From the NCBI RefSeq assembly GCF_015602705.1, contig NZ_CP059081.1, forward strand, positions 2,551,702-2,615,701: DNA of 64,000 nucleotides. The letters are read 5' to 3'. The stretch comes from Acinetobacter lwoffii (GTDB lineage Bacteria; Pseudomonadota; Gammaproteobacteria; Pseudomonadales; Moraxellaceae). Both the position numbers and the translations under genes were made by a program. The notes beneath the pieces are model-generated. The model worked only from the letters and a program-made list of their open reading frames with translations. It had not been told where the DNA came from and searched no databases. Below, one piece after another: positions 8,065 to 17,627 of the stretch. Position 1 is the first letter of the stretch, and every line of letters starts with the position of its first letter.

Positions 8065-10284
8065 ATGCATAGTTTTAGTCTTCGTCCACTTACATTGGCA
8101 ATTCTTGGGGTTACAGCAACATCTGCTTTTGCAGAGACTGTGAACGAGACAGCGACTCCTACAACAACACATCAAATGTCTACGATTGTGGTTTCAGCGG
8201 CGGGTTTTGAACAAGAACTTAAAAATGCACCTGCTTCTATTACCGTTTTAACAGCAGAAGATTTAAAAAATAAACGCGTTAATTCTATTGCGGATGCTTT
8301 GATTGATGTAGAAGGAGTTGATATATCTCCTTCAGCAGGTAAAACCGGCGGCTTAAATATTCGTATGCGTGGTATGGATTCCGAATACACTTTAGTTCTT
8401 GTTGACGGACGTCGCCAAAATACTGTGGGTAGCATTACCCCAAATGGTTTTGGAGAGTCAAATAATAGTTTTATTCCACCAATTTCTGCAATTGAACGCA
8501 TCGAAGTGATTAAGGGTCCTGCTTCTACACTATATGGCTCAGATGCTATGGGTGGTGTAGTAAACATTATTACCAAAAAAGTTTCACCTGAATGGACTGG
8601 TGCAGTTACCTTAGAAGGTACTATTCTTCCGAACTATTCCGAATTTGGTAACCAACGCTCAGTGGACGCTTTTATTTCCGGCCCACTTATTCAAGATAAA
8701 TTAGGCATTCAATTACGTGCACGCAAAGCTGAACGTGATCAATCTCATCTTACGAACGAAGAAGAAGCAGCTGAGTTAACTCAAGGAAATAATCCTACAA
8801 AGTCAGATTTAGAAACTATTGGAACACGTTTAACTTATACTCCAAATGATGATCATGCGATTTCATTTGAATATGAGCAAACTGAACAATGGTATGACAA
8901 TAGTAAAGGTCAGCTTGGAACTCTTGGAGCAGCCGGTGGTTATGGGCAAGCTCAAGAATATAATCGTGAAAAGCTAGCTTTGATTCATGAATGGCAAAAT
9001 AGTTTAGGTCAGTTAGATTCAAGTATCAGTCAAAACAAGACAGAGACTGTAGGACGTCTCTTGCCTGCACGCCTACTTCCTCTTGAAAATGACAACCTTA
9101 CAACCCAAACGTTGCCACGGTTACTGGAAAGTGAAGATCTTGTATTCGATACTAAATTTTCAACTCAACATTTTGAGAACCATAATTTAGTCTTTGGTGG
9201 TCAATGGTGGGATGCGACCATTACTGATGGTCTAAGAACCAATAAAGATGTTTCTTTTGATCAAGTAGGTTTATTCGTTGAAGACACATGGCAATTTACT
9301 CCATCTCTAGCTCTTACATTAGGTGCTCGATACGACGATCATAGTACGTTCGGTGACTTCTTTACACCTCGTGCATATTTGGTATGGAATGCTAATGATC
9401 AATGGACAGTTAAAGGTGGATATGCTGAAGGCTATAAAGCTCCTCGCTTAGAACAGCTTGTTGATGGCATTTATAATGTCAGTGGCCAAGGTGCTACCCC
9501 AAGTTTTGGTAACCCAAATTTAAAACCTGAAACTAGTCAGAATCTGGAACTTGGTTTCTACTTTGATGCACTTAACGGGTTTAAAGCCAATTTAACAGGC
9601 TTCTACAGTACTATTGATGACAAAATTGTCAGTGGAGCAGATGAATTTGGATGTGGCGCATCAACCAGTGATGCACCTTTACTTTCTAATGCAGAATGTA
9701 ACTCATACTTGAGTGATCGTGGTACACCTTGGGCAATTCAGCCGGGTGACAGTTGGGAGGTTAGCCGTAATGTTAATGCTGAAGAAGTTGAACTTTATGG
9801 CTTAGAGTTGGGTTCTCAGTGGCAAGTTAGCGATGCTGTAAAATTAGCAGCAAACTATACATGGACTCAGTCTGAAATCACCAAAGGTGAAGATAAAGGA
9901 CTACAACTTAATGACACACCTGAGCACATTGTAAATGCAAGTGCAAACTGGCAAGTGGCGGACAATACGAATTTATGGGCACGTGGAGAATATCGTTCTG
10001 AGAAGAGTCGTTACTTAGGTAAAAGTAATTTGAGTGGGAATGACAAAACTATTCAAGATGCTTTAGGTGATTATAAAAGTTATGGTTTATTCCATCTAGG
10101 TGCTAACTTTAATATTACAAATAATTGGGATCTTGGTATAGGTCTCTATAATGTATTTGATAAAGACTTTACTGATTATGTTTATTTACCAACATTAACT
10201 GGGCGCGGTAGCAAATATCGTAATAAGTATAGCAACACCCAAGAAGGCCGCCGTGTTCAACTCAGCACTACTTTTAAATTCTAA
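8065..10284 (+). CDS. TonB-dependent siderophore receptor, FepA/CirA-like
   Basis: Outer-membrane gated channel importing an iron-siderophore complex, probably a catecholate, with energy from TonB-ExbB-ExbD. I start at the ATG at 8065 (739 residues), behind GGGAA, and not at the TTG two codons earlier. A signal peptide ends in AFA after residue 23; the TonB box is STIVVSA at 39-45. The plug domain follows (residues about 50-165, with NIRMRGMD, LVLVDGRRQN, IERIEVIKGPASTLYGSDAMGGVVNIITKK given in parts), then the 22-strand barrel ending in the terminal aromatic F of STTFKF. An extracellular loop near 530-550 has a cysteine pair. A Fur box sits in its promoter and a terminator follows, so it is an iron-repressed single gene. 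Ligand not certain; BfnH, PirA or PfeA-type receptors are the closest ideas. Confidence 0.9.
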   Translation: MHSFSLRPLTLAILGVTATSAFAETVNETATPTTTHQMSTIVVSAAGFEQELKNAPASITVLTAEDLKNKRVNSIADALIDVEGVDISPSAGKTGGLNIRMRGMDSEYTLVLVDGRRQNTVGSITPNGFGESNNSFIPPISAIERIEVIKGPASTLYGSDAMGGVVNIITKKVSPEWTGAVTLEGTILPNYSEFGNQRSVDAFISGPLIQDKLGIQLRARKAERDQSHLTNEEEAAELTQGNNPTKSDLETIGTRLTYTPNDDHAISFEYEQTEQWYDNSKGQLGTLGAAGGYGQAQEYNREKLALIHEWQNSLGQLDSSISQNKTETVGRLLPARLLPLENDNLTTQTLPRLLESEDLVFDTKFSTQHFENHNLVFGGQWWDATITDGLRTNKDVSFDQVGLFVEDTWQFTPSLALTLGARYDDHSTFGDFFTPRAYLVWNANDQWTVKGGYAEGYKAPRLEQLVDGIYNVSGQGATPSFGNPNLKPETSQNLELGFYFDALNGFKANLTGFYSTIDDKIVSGADEFGCGASTSDAPLLSNAECNSYLSDRGTPWAIQPGDSWEVSRNVNAEEVELYGLELGSQWQVSDAVKLAANYTWTQSEITKGEDKGLQLNDTPEHIVNASANWQVADNTNLWARGEYRSEKSRYLGKSNLSGNDKTIQDALGDYKSYGLFHLGANFNITNNWDLGIGLYNVFDKDFTDYVYLPTLTGRGSKYRNKYSNTQEGRRVQLSTTFKF

Positions 10285-10300
10285 TTAAACTATTAAATTA

Positions 10301-10325
10301 AACCCTGCCCTGGCAGGGTTTTTTC
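10301..10325 (+). terminator. Terminator of the receptor gene
   Basis: 8-bp stem AACCCTGC/GCAGGGTT with a CCTG loop, then a run of T, 17 bp after the stop. Confidence 0.88.
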
Positions 10326-10534
10326 TTATCGCTAAATTAGTGCTCTATGAAAAATCCCTAATTTATGCCCCTCTATAGACATCATTATTCTCAATAAAAA
10401 TTTAACAATCAGATTAATTTATCAATATTTATTAAAATCATATGTTTATATATTGATTGTTATGATATTACATTTATAAACTCATTTAATATTTTCTTAA
10501 AGATCATGAATTCCCATGATAAAAAGATAAAAAT

Positions 10535-10557
10535 AAAAACAAGAATCATTATTATTC
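10535..10557 (+). promoter_or_regulatory. Candidate Fur box before the PiuA-like receptor
   Basis: The segment containing GAATCATTATTATTC matches about 13 of 19 positions of the classical Fur box and has a small GAAT/ATTC dyad. It lies about 40 bp before the ATG. The remaining 308-bp AT-rich gap holds the upstream terminator and no other gene. Confidence 0.5.
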
Positions 10558-10592
10558 GCATACATTTTTAGCATTCATTTATTAGGTTTAAC

Positions 10593-12881
10593 ATGACCTT
10601 CATTAAAACACGTAAAAAAATCGTTTCCTCTGCAATTGTTTCATCTTTATCAATGGTAGCTGCATCTGCGATGGCGGAAGAACAGGTGATCCAGTTAGAG
10701 ACGATTCATCAAGAAGTCAAAGCTGAACAAGCACCCAGCTTAAAAGTAGATCAATCTGCGAATAGCAAATTTGTTGCGCCTTTACTCGACACCCCCAAGT
10801 CAGTTTCAGTAATTTCAAAACAGCTGATTGCAGATACACAAGTGACGACTTTAGCTGATGCACTACGTACAGTTCCGGGGATTACCTTGGGTGCAGGTGA
10901 AGGTGGCAACCCGAACGGTGACCGCCCATTTATTCGCGGTTATAACTCTGAAAGTTCGATGTATGTAGACGGCGTTCGTAATGCCACCTCACAAAACCGT
11001 GAAATGTTTGCGGTAGAACAAGTTGAAGTGACCAAAGGTTCTGCTTCTGCCATGGGCGGTGCAGGCACCACTGGCGGTAGCATTAACATGATTTCTAAAG
11101 TCGCTAAAGCAGGCGATTTTCTAGAAGGTTCGGTCGCTGGCGGCACAGACAATTACCAACGTATAACTTTGGATGGTAACAAAGACTTTGGTAATGGTAT
11201 TGCGGCACGTGTGGCAGTCATGGGGCATCAAAACGAAAAAGCAGGCCAGAAAGACGGTGCTGAATATAAGCGTGCCGGTATTGCACCGAGTATTAGTTTT
11301 GGGCTGGACACCCCTACCCGTGGGACTCTAAGTTATTACTACTTAAAAACCGATGACACACCTGATTCAGGTATTCCTTATAACAATCCATTTGCGCTCA
11401 CAAATGCAAATGTAGGATTGAATGGCAACGGCAAGCCAATTGATATTAAACAAGGTCAATACTATGGCTGGAAAGATCGTGACTTCCAGAAACAGGAAAA
11501 TCAGTCAGGAACGCTTAAATTAGAACATGATCTGACGGACAACTTAACCATTAGCAATACCGCAGTGTATAACACGTCTAAAAATGATTACCTGTGGACT
11601 AACCCGGATGACTCAAGAGGCAACTTCTTACTGAATGGAAATGTCTGGGCACGTGCCAACTCACGTGTGGCAGATACTGATGCTTTTACCGACCAACTTG
11701 CTTTAACCGGTAAATTTAATACCGGTATGCTTAAACATAGTTTTAATCTAGGTGCCGAATATTCAGACCAAGAAACTGACCGTACCCAATACATTATCGA
11801 TGGTGTTAACGCTACAGGTAATGTACACAATGCCTGTAACGCTGGTGATATTACTTCGGGCTGGTGTACTTCGGTACAAAACCCAAACCGTGGGCCATGG
11901 ACAGGTACATTAAGTACCAATGGTGCCGACCAGTACAATATTCAAAGCAAATCAAAGTCTGTTTATTTCCTGGATAGTATTGAATTCACCCCTCAGTGGC
12001 TTTTAGATTTAGGCGTACGTTGGGATGACTACTCAACTGAGCAAACCATGCTTGCAGGTCGTTTTAATACTACGACTCCAGCAGGAACAATTGTTAAACT
12101 TGAAAATGATAAAGACTTTATCAACTATCAAGCTGGCCTGACCTTTAAACCTGTTGAAAATGGCAGTATCTATGCAAGTTATGCAACATCTGCAAATCCA
12201 GTCGGCGTAGATGGTGGCGATGGTTCTGAAGGGATTACTGCTGCAATAAATAATCTTAAACCTGAAGAAGTCCGGACCATGGAGTTAGGAACTAAATGGG
12301 ATGTCTTGAATGATAAGCTCAACCTGACTGCAGCTATTTTCCGCACGGAAAAAACCAATACTCGTGCGACCGGAGATGATGGCACCACAAGTAATATTGG
12401 TGAAACTCGTGTCGATGGTATTGAGCTTGGTGTAAATGGCAACATCACGGATAAATGGGCTATATCTGCGGGTTATACTTATTTAGACAGTGAAATGATT
12501 GATGGTGGATTTGTAAATACTGCCGCTACAGGTCAACCTGCTGTATATGCGCCAAATCCTAGCAATGGGAACCAAGTTCAAAACGTCGCGAAAAACAGTG
12601 CAACCCTTTGGACTACTTATGCAGTAACTCCTGCTTTAACTCTAGGTGCTGGTGCCGTCGCAATGGACAAAGTCTATGGTAATGCTACTAATACCAAGTT
12701 TGTACCGGGCTATGTTCGCTATGATGCCATGGCACGTTATAACGTGAATGAAAACGTTGATTTGCAATTAAATCTTAACAACCTGTCTGATGAACGTTAC
12801 TTCACTAAAGCCTATTCATCTCACTATGCTACTGAAGCAGAAGGCCGTAGCGCAGTGCTGGCAGTCAACTTTAAATATTAA
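10593..12881 (+). CDS. piuA: TonB-dependent catecholate siderophore receptor, Fiu/PiuA-like
   Basis: Outer-membrane receptor of the Fiu/PiuA/FhuE group, importing iron-catecholate or monomeric dihydroxybenzoate-type complexes; the same group carries siderophore-antibiotic conjugates such as cefiderocol (family knowledge). 762 residues. The signal peptide ends AMA after residue 28. The plug spans about 60-185 with DTPKSVSVISKQLI, the RPFIRGYNS segment, MYVDGVRN, FAVEQVEVTKGSASAMGG; the barrel ends in VLAVNFKY with a terminal aromatic Y. A cysteine pair about ten residues apart (NACNAGDITSGWC) lies in an extracellular loop. Immediately downstream is the PKHD hydroxylase piuC, the diagnostic partner that supports the piuA name. 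A Fur box candidate precedes it. Confidence 0.9.
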   Translation: MTFIKTRKKIVSSAIVSSLSMVAASAMAEEQVIQLETIHQEVKAEQAPSLKVDQSANSKFVAPLLDTPKSVSVISKQLIADTQVTTLADALRTVPGITLGAGEGGNPNGDRPFIRGYNSESSMYVDGVRNATSQNREMFAVEQVEVTKGSASAMGGAGTTGGSINMISKVAKAGDFLEGSVAGGTDNYQRITLDGNKDFGNGIAARVAVMGHQNEKAGQKDGAEYKRAGIAPSISFGLDTPTRGTLSYYYLKTDDTPDSGIPYNNPFALTNANVGLNGNGKPIDIKQGQYYGWKDRDFQKQENQSGTLKLEHDLTDNLTISNTAVYNTSKNDYLWTNPDDSRGNFLLNGNVWARANSRVADTDAFTDQLALTGKFNTGMLKHSFNLGAEYSDQETDRTQYIIDGVNATGNVHNACNAGDITSGWCTSVQNPNRGPWTGTLSTNGADQYNIQSKSKSVYFLDSIEFTPQWLLDLGVRWDDYSTEQTMLAGRFNTTTPAGTIVKLENDKDFINYQAGLTFKPVENGSIYASYATSANPVGVDGGDGSEGITAAINNLKPEEVRTMELGTKWDVLNDKLNLTAAIFRTEKTNTRATGDDGTTSNIGETRVDGIELGVNGNITDKWAISAGYTYLDSEMIDGGFVNTAATGQPAVYAPNPSNGNQVQNVAKNSATLWTTYAVTPALTLGAGAVAMDKVYGNATNTKFVPGYVRYDAMARYNVNENVDLQLNLNNLSDERYFTKAYSSHYATEAEGRSAVLAVNFKY

Positions 12882-12894
12882 TTCAATGCAACCG

Positions 12895-12926
12895 CATAGC
12901 CTCCTGATGGGGGCTATGTTATTTTT
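12895..12926 (+). terminator. Terminator or attenuator between piuA and piuC
   Basis: 10-bp stem (12895-12904 with 12909-12918, one G-T pair), TGAT loop, then TTATTTTT. It lies 14 bp after piuA and 27 bp before the piuC start, so piuC expression probably depends on read-through. Confidence 0.75.
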
Positions 12927-12952
12927 AAAATACGATTATTCAGGGGTTTCCA

Positions 12953-13636
12953 GTGCTGCATCATATTCCAAATGTACTGAGCAAAGAACAGGTACAATAT
13001 TTCCGTGAGGAGATGAATAAGATTGAGTGGGTCAACGGCAAGGTTACCGCGGGTACACTCTCTGCCGCCGTGAAACAGAATCAGCAATTGCCTGAAGATC
13101 ATCCACTTACTCATCATCTCAGCAATATTATTCTAGAATCTCTGGGACAGCATGCTCTGTTTTTATCGGCGGCGATTCCACTGGATATTATTCCCCCGCT
13201 TTTTAACCGCTATGAAAATAATGAATCTTTCGGCTTTCATGTCGACAATTCGATTCGTCGTATTCGCGGCAGCAATGAACGTCTCAGAACGGATTTATCC
13301 TGTACGGTTTTTTTAAGTGAGCCGGACGAATATGTCGGTGGTGAACTGGTAGTCGAAGACACTTACGGTTATCACGAAGTAAAATTGCCTGCCGGCGATA
13401 TGATTTTGTATCCATCGACCAGCTTGCATGAAGTCACGCCAATCACTGCCGGTTGTCGAATTGCTTCATTTTTTTGGGTACAAAGCATGATCAGGGATGA
13501 TGCAGAACGGCATATGCTGTTTAATCTGGATCAGAGTATTCAAAACCTGAGAATGCAGCTGGGTGATCAGCATGCAGAAGTTATGAAACTGACCAACCTG
13601 TATCATAATTTAATGCGTAAATGGGCTGAACTTTAA
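12953..13636 (+). CDS. piuC: PKHD-type Fe(II)/2-oxoglutarate hydroxylase PiuC
   Basis: A YbiX/PiuC-family dioxygenase, cytosolic, linked to iron uptake; its substrate is not established. 227 residues, the usual length. The iron ligands of the double-stranded beta-helix are H96 and D98 (GFHVDNS) and H159 (SLHEVTP), and the 2-oxoglutarate-binding arginine is R169. The start is a GTG behind AGGGG. It follows piuA after 71 bp with a terminator-like hairpin in between. Identification is firm; physiological role is inferred from the neighbour and the family. Confidence 0.94.
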   Translation: MLHHIPNVLSKEQVQYFREEMNKIEWVNGKVTAGTLSAAVKQNQQLPEDHPLTHHLSNIILESLGQHALFLSAAIPLDIIPPLFNRYENNESFGFHVDNSIRRIRGSNERLRTDLSCTVFLSEPDEYVGGELVVEDTYGYHEVKLPAGDMILYPSTSLHEVTPITAGCRIASFFWVQSMIRDDAERHMLFNLDQSIQNLRMQLGDQHAEVMKLTNLYHNLMRKWAEL

Positions 13637-14063
13637 AACATGCCCTGACGTCAATGATCTTTGAAAATAATTGGATTTATTTTTTATTAAAATATACTGC
13701 GTTATGGCACTATTGAACGTAATAAATAACGAATTATGTCAAAATAGAGAAAATATAAAATACAATATTTAGAATAAGTGAAAATATTTTTCACCACTTA
13801 AACTTTATAAGAAAATCTTTATTACCATACGACTAAAATCCATAAAAATAGCAAAAACTTTTCGGGATAAGTGGATTAAACTTTACATTATAAGTAAGGC
13901 ATTTAGTGCATTTGGCGAAGCTAAACCATCAATATTTAGACCATATTTCAGGTTTGAACCAGACTGTCACTAAAACCCAATGAATAGACAAAATCTATGC
14001 CGCTGACCCACGCACCGCTTTAACCAAGATTACGGTACCCAAGTTAGCATAAGGAGCTCTCTC
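13637..14063 (+). other. AT-rich leader region upstream of leuA, no gene seen
   Basis: 427 bp without a convincing gene. A weak promoter (TTGGAT, 16-bp spacer, TATACT) lies near 13671-13698. A short reading frame starting ATGGCACTATTG has only three leucines in 22 codons, so a classical leucine leader peptide is not supported. No T-box, no terminator-antiterminator pair could be recognised. A long transcribed leader remains possible. Confidence 0.5.
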
Positions 14064-15761
14064 ATGATGTTGGCTGATCCAAGTAAAAAATACCGTCGCA
14101 TGTATCAACGTGTGGACTTACCAGACCGTCAATGGCCGAACAATGAAATCAACAAAGCGCCAATCTGGATGAGTACTGACCTGCGTGACGGTAACCAAGC
14201 GATCTTTGAGCCAATGAACATGGAGCAGAAATTCAAGATGTTCCAGATGCTGGTCAAAATCGGTTTCAAGCATATTGAAATCGGCTTCCCCTCAGCATCG
14301 CAAATTGACTTCGATTTCACCCGTAAATTGATTGAAGAAGGTCATATTCCAGATGACGTTTATATCGAGGTATTGGTTCAGGCACGTGATCATTTGATTC
14401 AACGTACCTTTGAATCTTTACAAGGCGCAAAACGTGCCATTGTACATATCTATAATTCCAACTCGCCGACATTCCGCAACAAAGTCTTAAATGTTGATGT
14501 AGAAGGTGCAAAACAGTTAGCCATTAATGCTGCACAGAAAGTAAAAGAATATGCCGCAAAACAGCCGGAAACTGAATTTGTATTTCAGTACAGCCCGGAA
14601 TGTTTTACTGCAACCGAATTAGAAGTTGCAAAAGATGTCTGCGATGCCGTCACTGAAATCTGGGAAGCATCACCGACCAATAAAGTCATTTTGAACTTGC
14701 CTGCAACCGTAGAAGTTTCAGGACCACACATCTATGCCGATCAAATCGAATGGATGCACCGTAACATTCAGCGTCGTGACGGCGTAATCATTTCAGTTCA
14801 CTGTCATAATGACCGTGGCTGTGGCATTGCTGCTTCTGAATTGGCAATTATGGCTGGTGCTGACCGGGTCGAAGGTTGTGTATTTGGTAATGGCGAACGT
14901 ACCGGTAACGTCGACGTGGCTGCGATTGCCTTGAACATGTATACCCAAGGCGTGGCACCGAATTTAGATTTCTCCAACATCAATGAAATCATTGCGACTG
15001 TGGAAGAATGTACCGGTTTACCTGTGCACCCGCGTCATCCATATGCCGGTGATTTGGTGTTTACTGCATTCTCGGGTTCGCATCAGGATGCCATCAAAAA
15101 AGGTTTCGAGTTCCAGAAGAACGAAGAAATCTGGGATATGCCGTACTTGCCAATCGACCCGAAAGATTTAGGCCGTGACTATGATGCCGTAATTCGTGTC
15201 AACTCTCAGTCAGGTAAAGGTGGTATCGCCTACTTGTTAGAATCTAACTACAATGTGATTTTGCCACGTCGTTTACAGATTGAATTCTCTCAGATCGTAC
15301 AAAAACGTACCGATGAGCAAGGCACTGAAATCAGTGCGACTGAAATCTGGAAGTTGTTCAAAGAAACCTATGTGGATGCTAAAAACGTTCACTATTCTGC
15401 GAAAAACTACAAATTGTCGGATGACAATGGCAATCAGGTGATTGAGCTTGATCTTGAAATTGATGGCCAGTCACGTCGTGTTCGTGGTGAAGGCAATGGT
15501 CCAATTTCTGCGATTTTGGATGCACTTCAGTTGCCGATTGACGTGGTGAACTATGAAGAGCGCAGCATCAGTTCAGGTGCTCATGCCAAAGCCTTGGCCT
15601 TGATCGAACTTCAAGTGAAAGGTACTGGTAAATCTGCCTTTGGTGCCGGGGTACATGACAACATCGTGACCTCTTCTATCGAAGCAATTATTGCCTCGAC
15701 CAACCGTCTGATTGATCAGGGTGTTTTAAGCACTGATCAGGTGATTGCTGCTGCGGTCTAA
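14064..15761 (+). CDS. leuA: 2-isopropylmalate synthase
   Basis: First committed step of leucine synthesis: acetyl-CoA plus 2-oxoisovalerate give 2-isopropylmalate and CoA. 565 residues, the long (LeuA2) type. The TIM-barrel catalytic domain has STDLRDGNQA near residue 37 (metal ligand Asp and catalytic Arg), then the HCHNDRGCG motif near 249 with two histidine metal ligands, and GNGERTGNVD near 283. The C-terminal third (from about 430) is the LeuA allosteric domain, the site of leucine feedback inhibition. The start has two ATGs; the first is 8 bases after AGGAG. The gene is alone; leuBCD are not near. Terminator 50 bp after the stop. Confidence 0.97.
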   Translation: MMLADPSKKYRRMYQRVDLPDRQWPNNEINKAPIWMSTDLRDGNQAIFEPMNMEQKFKMFQMLVKIGFKHIEIGFPSASQIDFDFTRKLIEEGHIPDDVYIEVLVQARDHLIQRTFESLQGAKRAIVHIYNSNSPTFRNKVLNVDVEGAKQLAINAAQKVKEYAAKQPETEFVFQYSPECFTATELEVAKDVCDAVTEIWEASPTNKVILNLPATVEVSGPHIYADQIEWMHRNIQRRDGVIISVHCHNDRGCGIAASELAIMAGADRVEGCVFGNGERTGNVDVAAIALNMYTQGVAPNLDFSNINEIIATVEECTGLPVHPRHPYAGDLVFTAFSGSHQDAIKKGFEFQKNEEIWDMPYLPIDPKDLGRDYDAVIRVNSQSGKGGIAYLLESNYNVILPRRLQIEFSQIVQKRTDEQGTEISATEIWKLFKETYVDAKNVHYSAKNYKLSDDNGNQVIELDLEIDGQSRRVRGEGNGPISAILDALQLPIDVVNYEERSISSGAHAKALALIELQVKGTGKSAFGAGVHDNIVTSSIEAIIASTNRLIDQGVLSTDQVIAAAV

Positions 15762-15810
15762 ACGGCGGTATTAGAATTTGCGATAATTCATAGCACTAAA
15801 ATGACTTTAG

Positions 15811-15840
15811 AAGGATACCGGCAAATGGTATCCTTTTATT
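15811..15840 (+). terminator. Terminator of leuA
   Basis: Perfect 9-bp stem AAGGATACC/GGTATCCTT with a 7-base loop, followed by TTATT. Confidence 0.75.
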
Positions 15841-15873
15841 ATTCATACTAAAGATTTAAGGCGAATCCTCCCC

Positions 15874-17034
15874 GTGTCTTTTCCAGCTGACTCAGTGGGC
15901 ATTATTGTCCCACAAAAGTTCCAATTTGAAGAGCCGTTAGAGCTTGAATGCGGTCGCATCCTCCCACGTTTTGAACTGATGGTTGAAACTTATGGCGAAC
16001 TCAATGCCGATAAGTCCAATGCCATTCTGATTTGTCATGCCCTTTCCGGTCATCACCATGCTGCTGGCTATCATCATGAAGATGATAAAAAAGCCGGCTG
16101 GTGGGATTCATGTATTGGTCCCGGCAAAGCTATTGATACGTCAAAATTCTTTGTGGTTTCACTGAATAATATTGGTGGCTGTAGCGGCTCTACCGGCCCA
16201 ACCTCACCCAATCCTGAAAATGATAATCGTCCGTATGGTCCTGATTTTCCACTAGTTACAGTTCGCGACTGGGTCAAAACCCAAGCCCTGCTCTCTGATC
16301 GTTTAGGAATTGATACTTGGGATGCCATCATTGGCGGTTCACTGGGTGGCATGCAGGCATTGCAATGGTCAGTGGATTATCCAAACCGTTTAAGAAAATG
16401 CGTGATCATTGCCAGCGCTCCAAAGCTTTCTGCACAGAATATTGCTTTTAACGAAGTGGCACGTCAGTCGATTTTGTCAGACCCGGATTTCCATAATGGT
16501 CGTTATCTGGAAAATGACAGCTATCCAAAACGTGGCCTGATTTTGGCGCGTATGGTCGGTCATATTACCTACCTGTCCGAAGAAGCCATGAAGCAGAAGT
16601 TTGGCCGTGATTTAAAATCAGGCAAATTTATGTATGGTTTCGATGTCGAATTTCAAGTCGAAAGCTATTTACGTTATCAGGGTGAGCAGTTCAGCCGTAA
16701 CTTTGATGCCAATACCTATCTGATCATGACCAAGGCACTGGATTACTTTGATCCGTCGCGTGAATATGAACAGTCGCTCAAAAAAGCCATGGCCAATACC
16801 CAGTGCAAATTCCTGGTGGTGTCATTCACCACTGACTGGCGTTTTACCCCTGCCCGCTCGCAAGAAATCGTGGATGCCTTAATTAGTAACCATAAACCTG
16901 TCAGCTATCTGGATATTGATGCGGAACAAGGCCATGACTCCTTCCTGTTCCCGATTCCGCTCTATGTAAAATCTTTGCGTGCATTTCTCGGGGGTGAAGA
17001 ACACCTGAAAGCAACACCGAAGGAGACCATATAA
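15874..17034 (+). CDS. metX: Homoserine O-acyltransferase MetX
   Basis: Activates homoserine by acylation at the start of methionine synthesis. 386 residues with an alpha/beta-hydrolase fold: oxyanion region [12 protein letters not shown] around 98-109, nucleophile Ser156 in GGSLGGMQ, and catalytic Asp/His near the C-terminus (the His in EQGHDSFL). Sequence alone does not say whether acetyl- or succinyl-CoA is used; MetX enzymes of some Gammaproteobacteria, including Acinetobacter, have been assigned as succinyltransferases, so I leave the acyl donor open. Start is GTG at 15874. The metX stop and metW start overlap (TAATG), and metX-metW is a conserved pair. Confidence 0.93.
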   Translation: MSFPADSVGIIVPQKFQFEEPLELECGRILPRFELMVETYGELNADKSNAILICHALSGHHHAAGYHHEDDKKAGWWDSCIGPGKAIDTSKFFVVSLNNIGGCSGSTGPTSPNPENDNRPYGPDFPLVTVRDWVKTQALLSDRLGIDTWDAIIGGSLGGMQALQWSVDYPNRLRKCVIIASAPKLSAQNIAFNEVARQSILSDPDFHNGRYLENDSYPKRGLILARMVGHITYLSEEAMKQKFGRDLKSGKFMYGFDVEFQVESYLRYQGEQFSRNFDANTYLIMTKALDYFDPSREYEQSLKKAMANTQCKFLVVSFTTDWRFTPARSQEIVDALISNHKPVSYLDIDAEQGHDSFLFPIPLYVKSLRAFLGGEEHLKATPKETI

Positions 17035-17627
17035 TGCGTATCGATCAACAACTCGCTGAAAAGTGGATTAAGCCCGGTTCTAGCGTACTTGACCTCGGTT
17101 GTGGCGATGGTGAACTGCTGGCACAAATGAGTAAAAAGCACGATATTCGTGCATACGGATTAGAAATTGATCAGGAAAAGATTGCAATTGCGGTCAGTCG
17201 CGGGTTAAATATCATCCAGCAGGACTTAAACCTCGGCTTAAGCCGCTTTGCTGACCAGTCTTTTGACAATGTGGTCATGGCACAAGCTTTGCAAGCTGTA
17301 GATGCGCCTGACGTATTATTACGTGATATGGTGCGTGTGGGGAAACAGGCCATTATTACCTTCCCGAACTTTGCGCACTGGAAGACCCGGTCTTTCTTGG
17401 CAATCAAAGGGAGAATGCCGGTTTCTGAAGCCTTGCCGTATATGTGGTATAACACCCCGAATATCCACTTATGTACATTTCGTGATTTTGAAGCACTTTG
17501 TGCGGAAAATAACATCAAAATTATTAATCGACTCGCTGTGAACGGGAATCAAGAAGATAGTTTGCTGAGCAAGCATCTCCCTAATCTATTTGGTGAAGTC
17601 GCAATTTATCGAGTGAGCGCACTATGA
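17034..17627 (+). CDS. metW: Methionine biosynthesis protein MetW
   Basis: Class I methyltransferase-like protein that partners MetX and is needed for methionine synthesis in several Proteobacteria; its own enzymatic role, if any, is not clear. 197 residues. Nucleotide-binding motif SVLDLGCGDGELL at residues 18-30, followed by GLEID and a DNVVMAQALQ block. It begins inside the metX stop codon and ends with an ATGA overlap with the Sel1 gene, so three genes are translationally coupled. Confidence 0.94.
   Translation: MRIDQQLAEKWIKPGSSVLDLGCGDGELLAQMSKKHDIRAYGLEIDQEKIAIAVSRGLNIIQQDLNLGLSRFADQSFDNVVMAQALQAVDAPDVLLRDMVRVGKQAIITFPNFAHWKTRSFLAIKGRMPVSEALPYMWYNTPNIHLCTFRDFEALCAENNIKIINRLAVNGNQEDSLLSKHLPNLFGEVAIYRVSAL

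Noticed and set aside
13703..13771. Leucine leader peptide for leuA attenuation
   Set aside because: The short frame has only three leucines in 22 codons and no terminator follows.
15841..15873. SAM or other riboswitch before metX
   Set aside because: Only about 30 bp lie between the leuA terminator and metX, too short.
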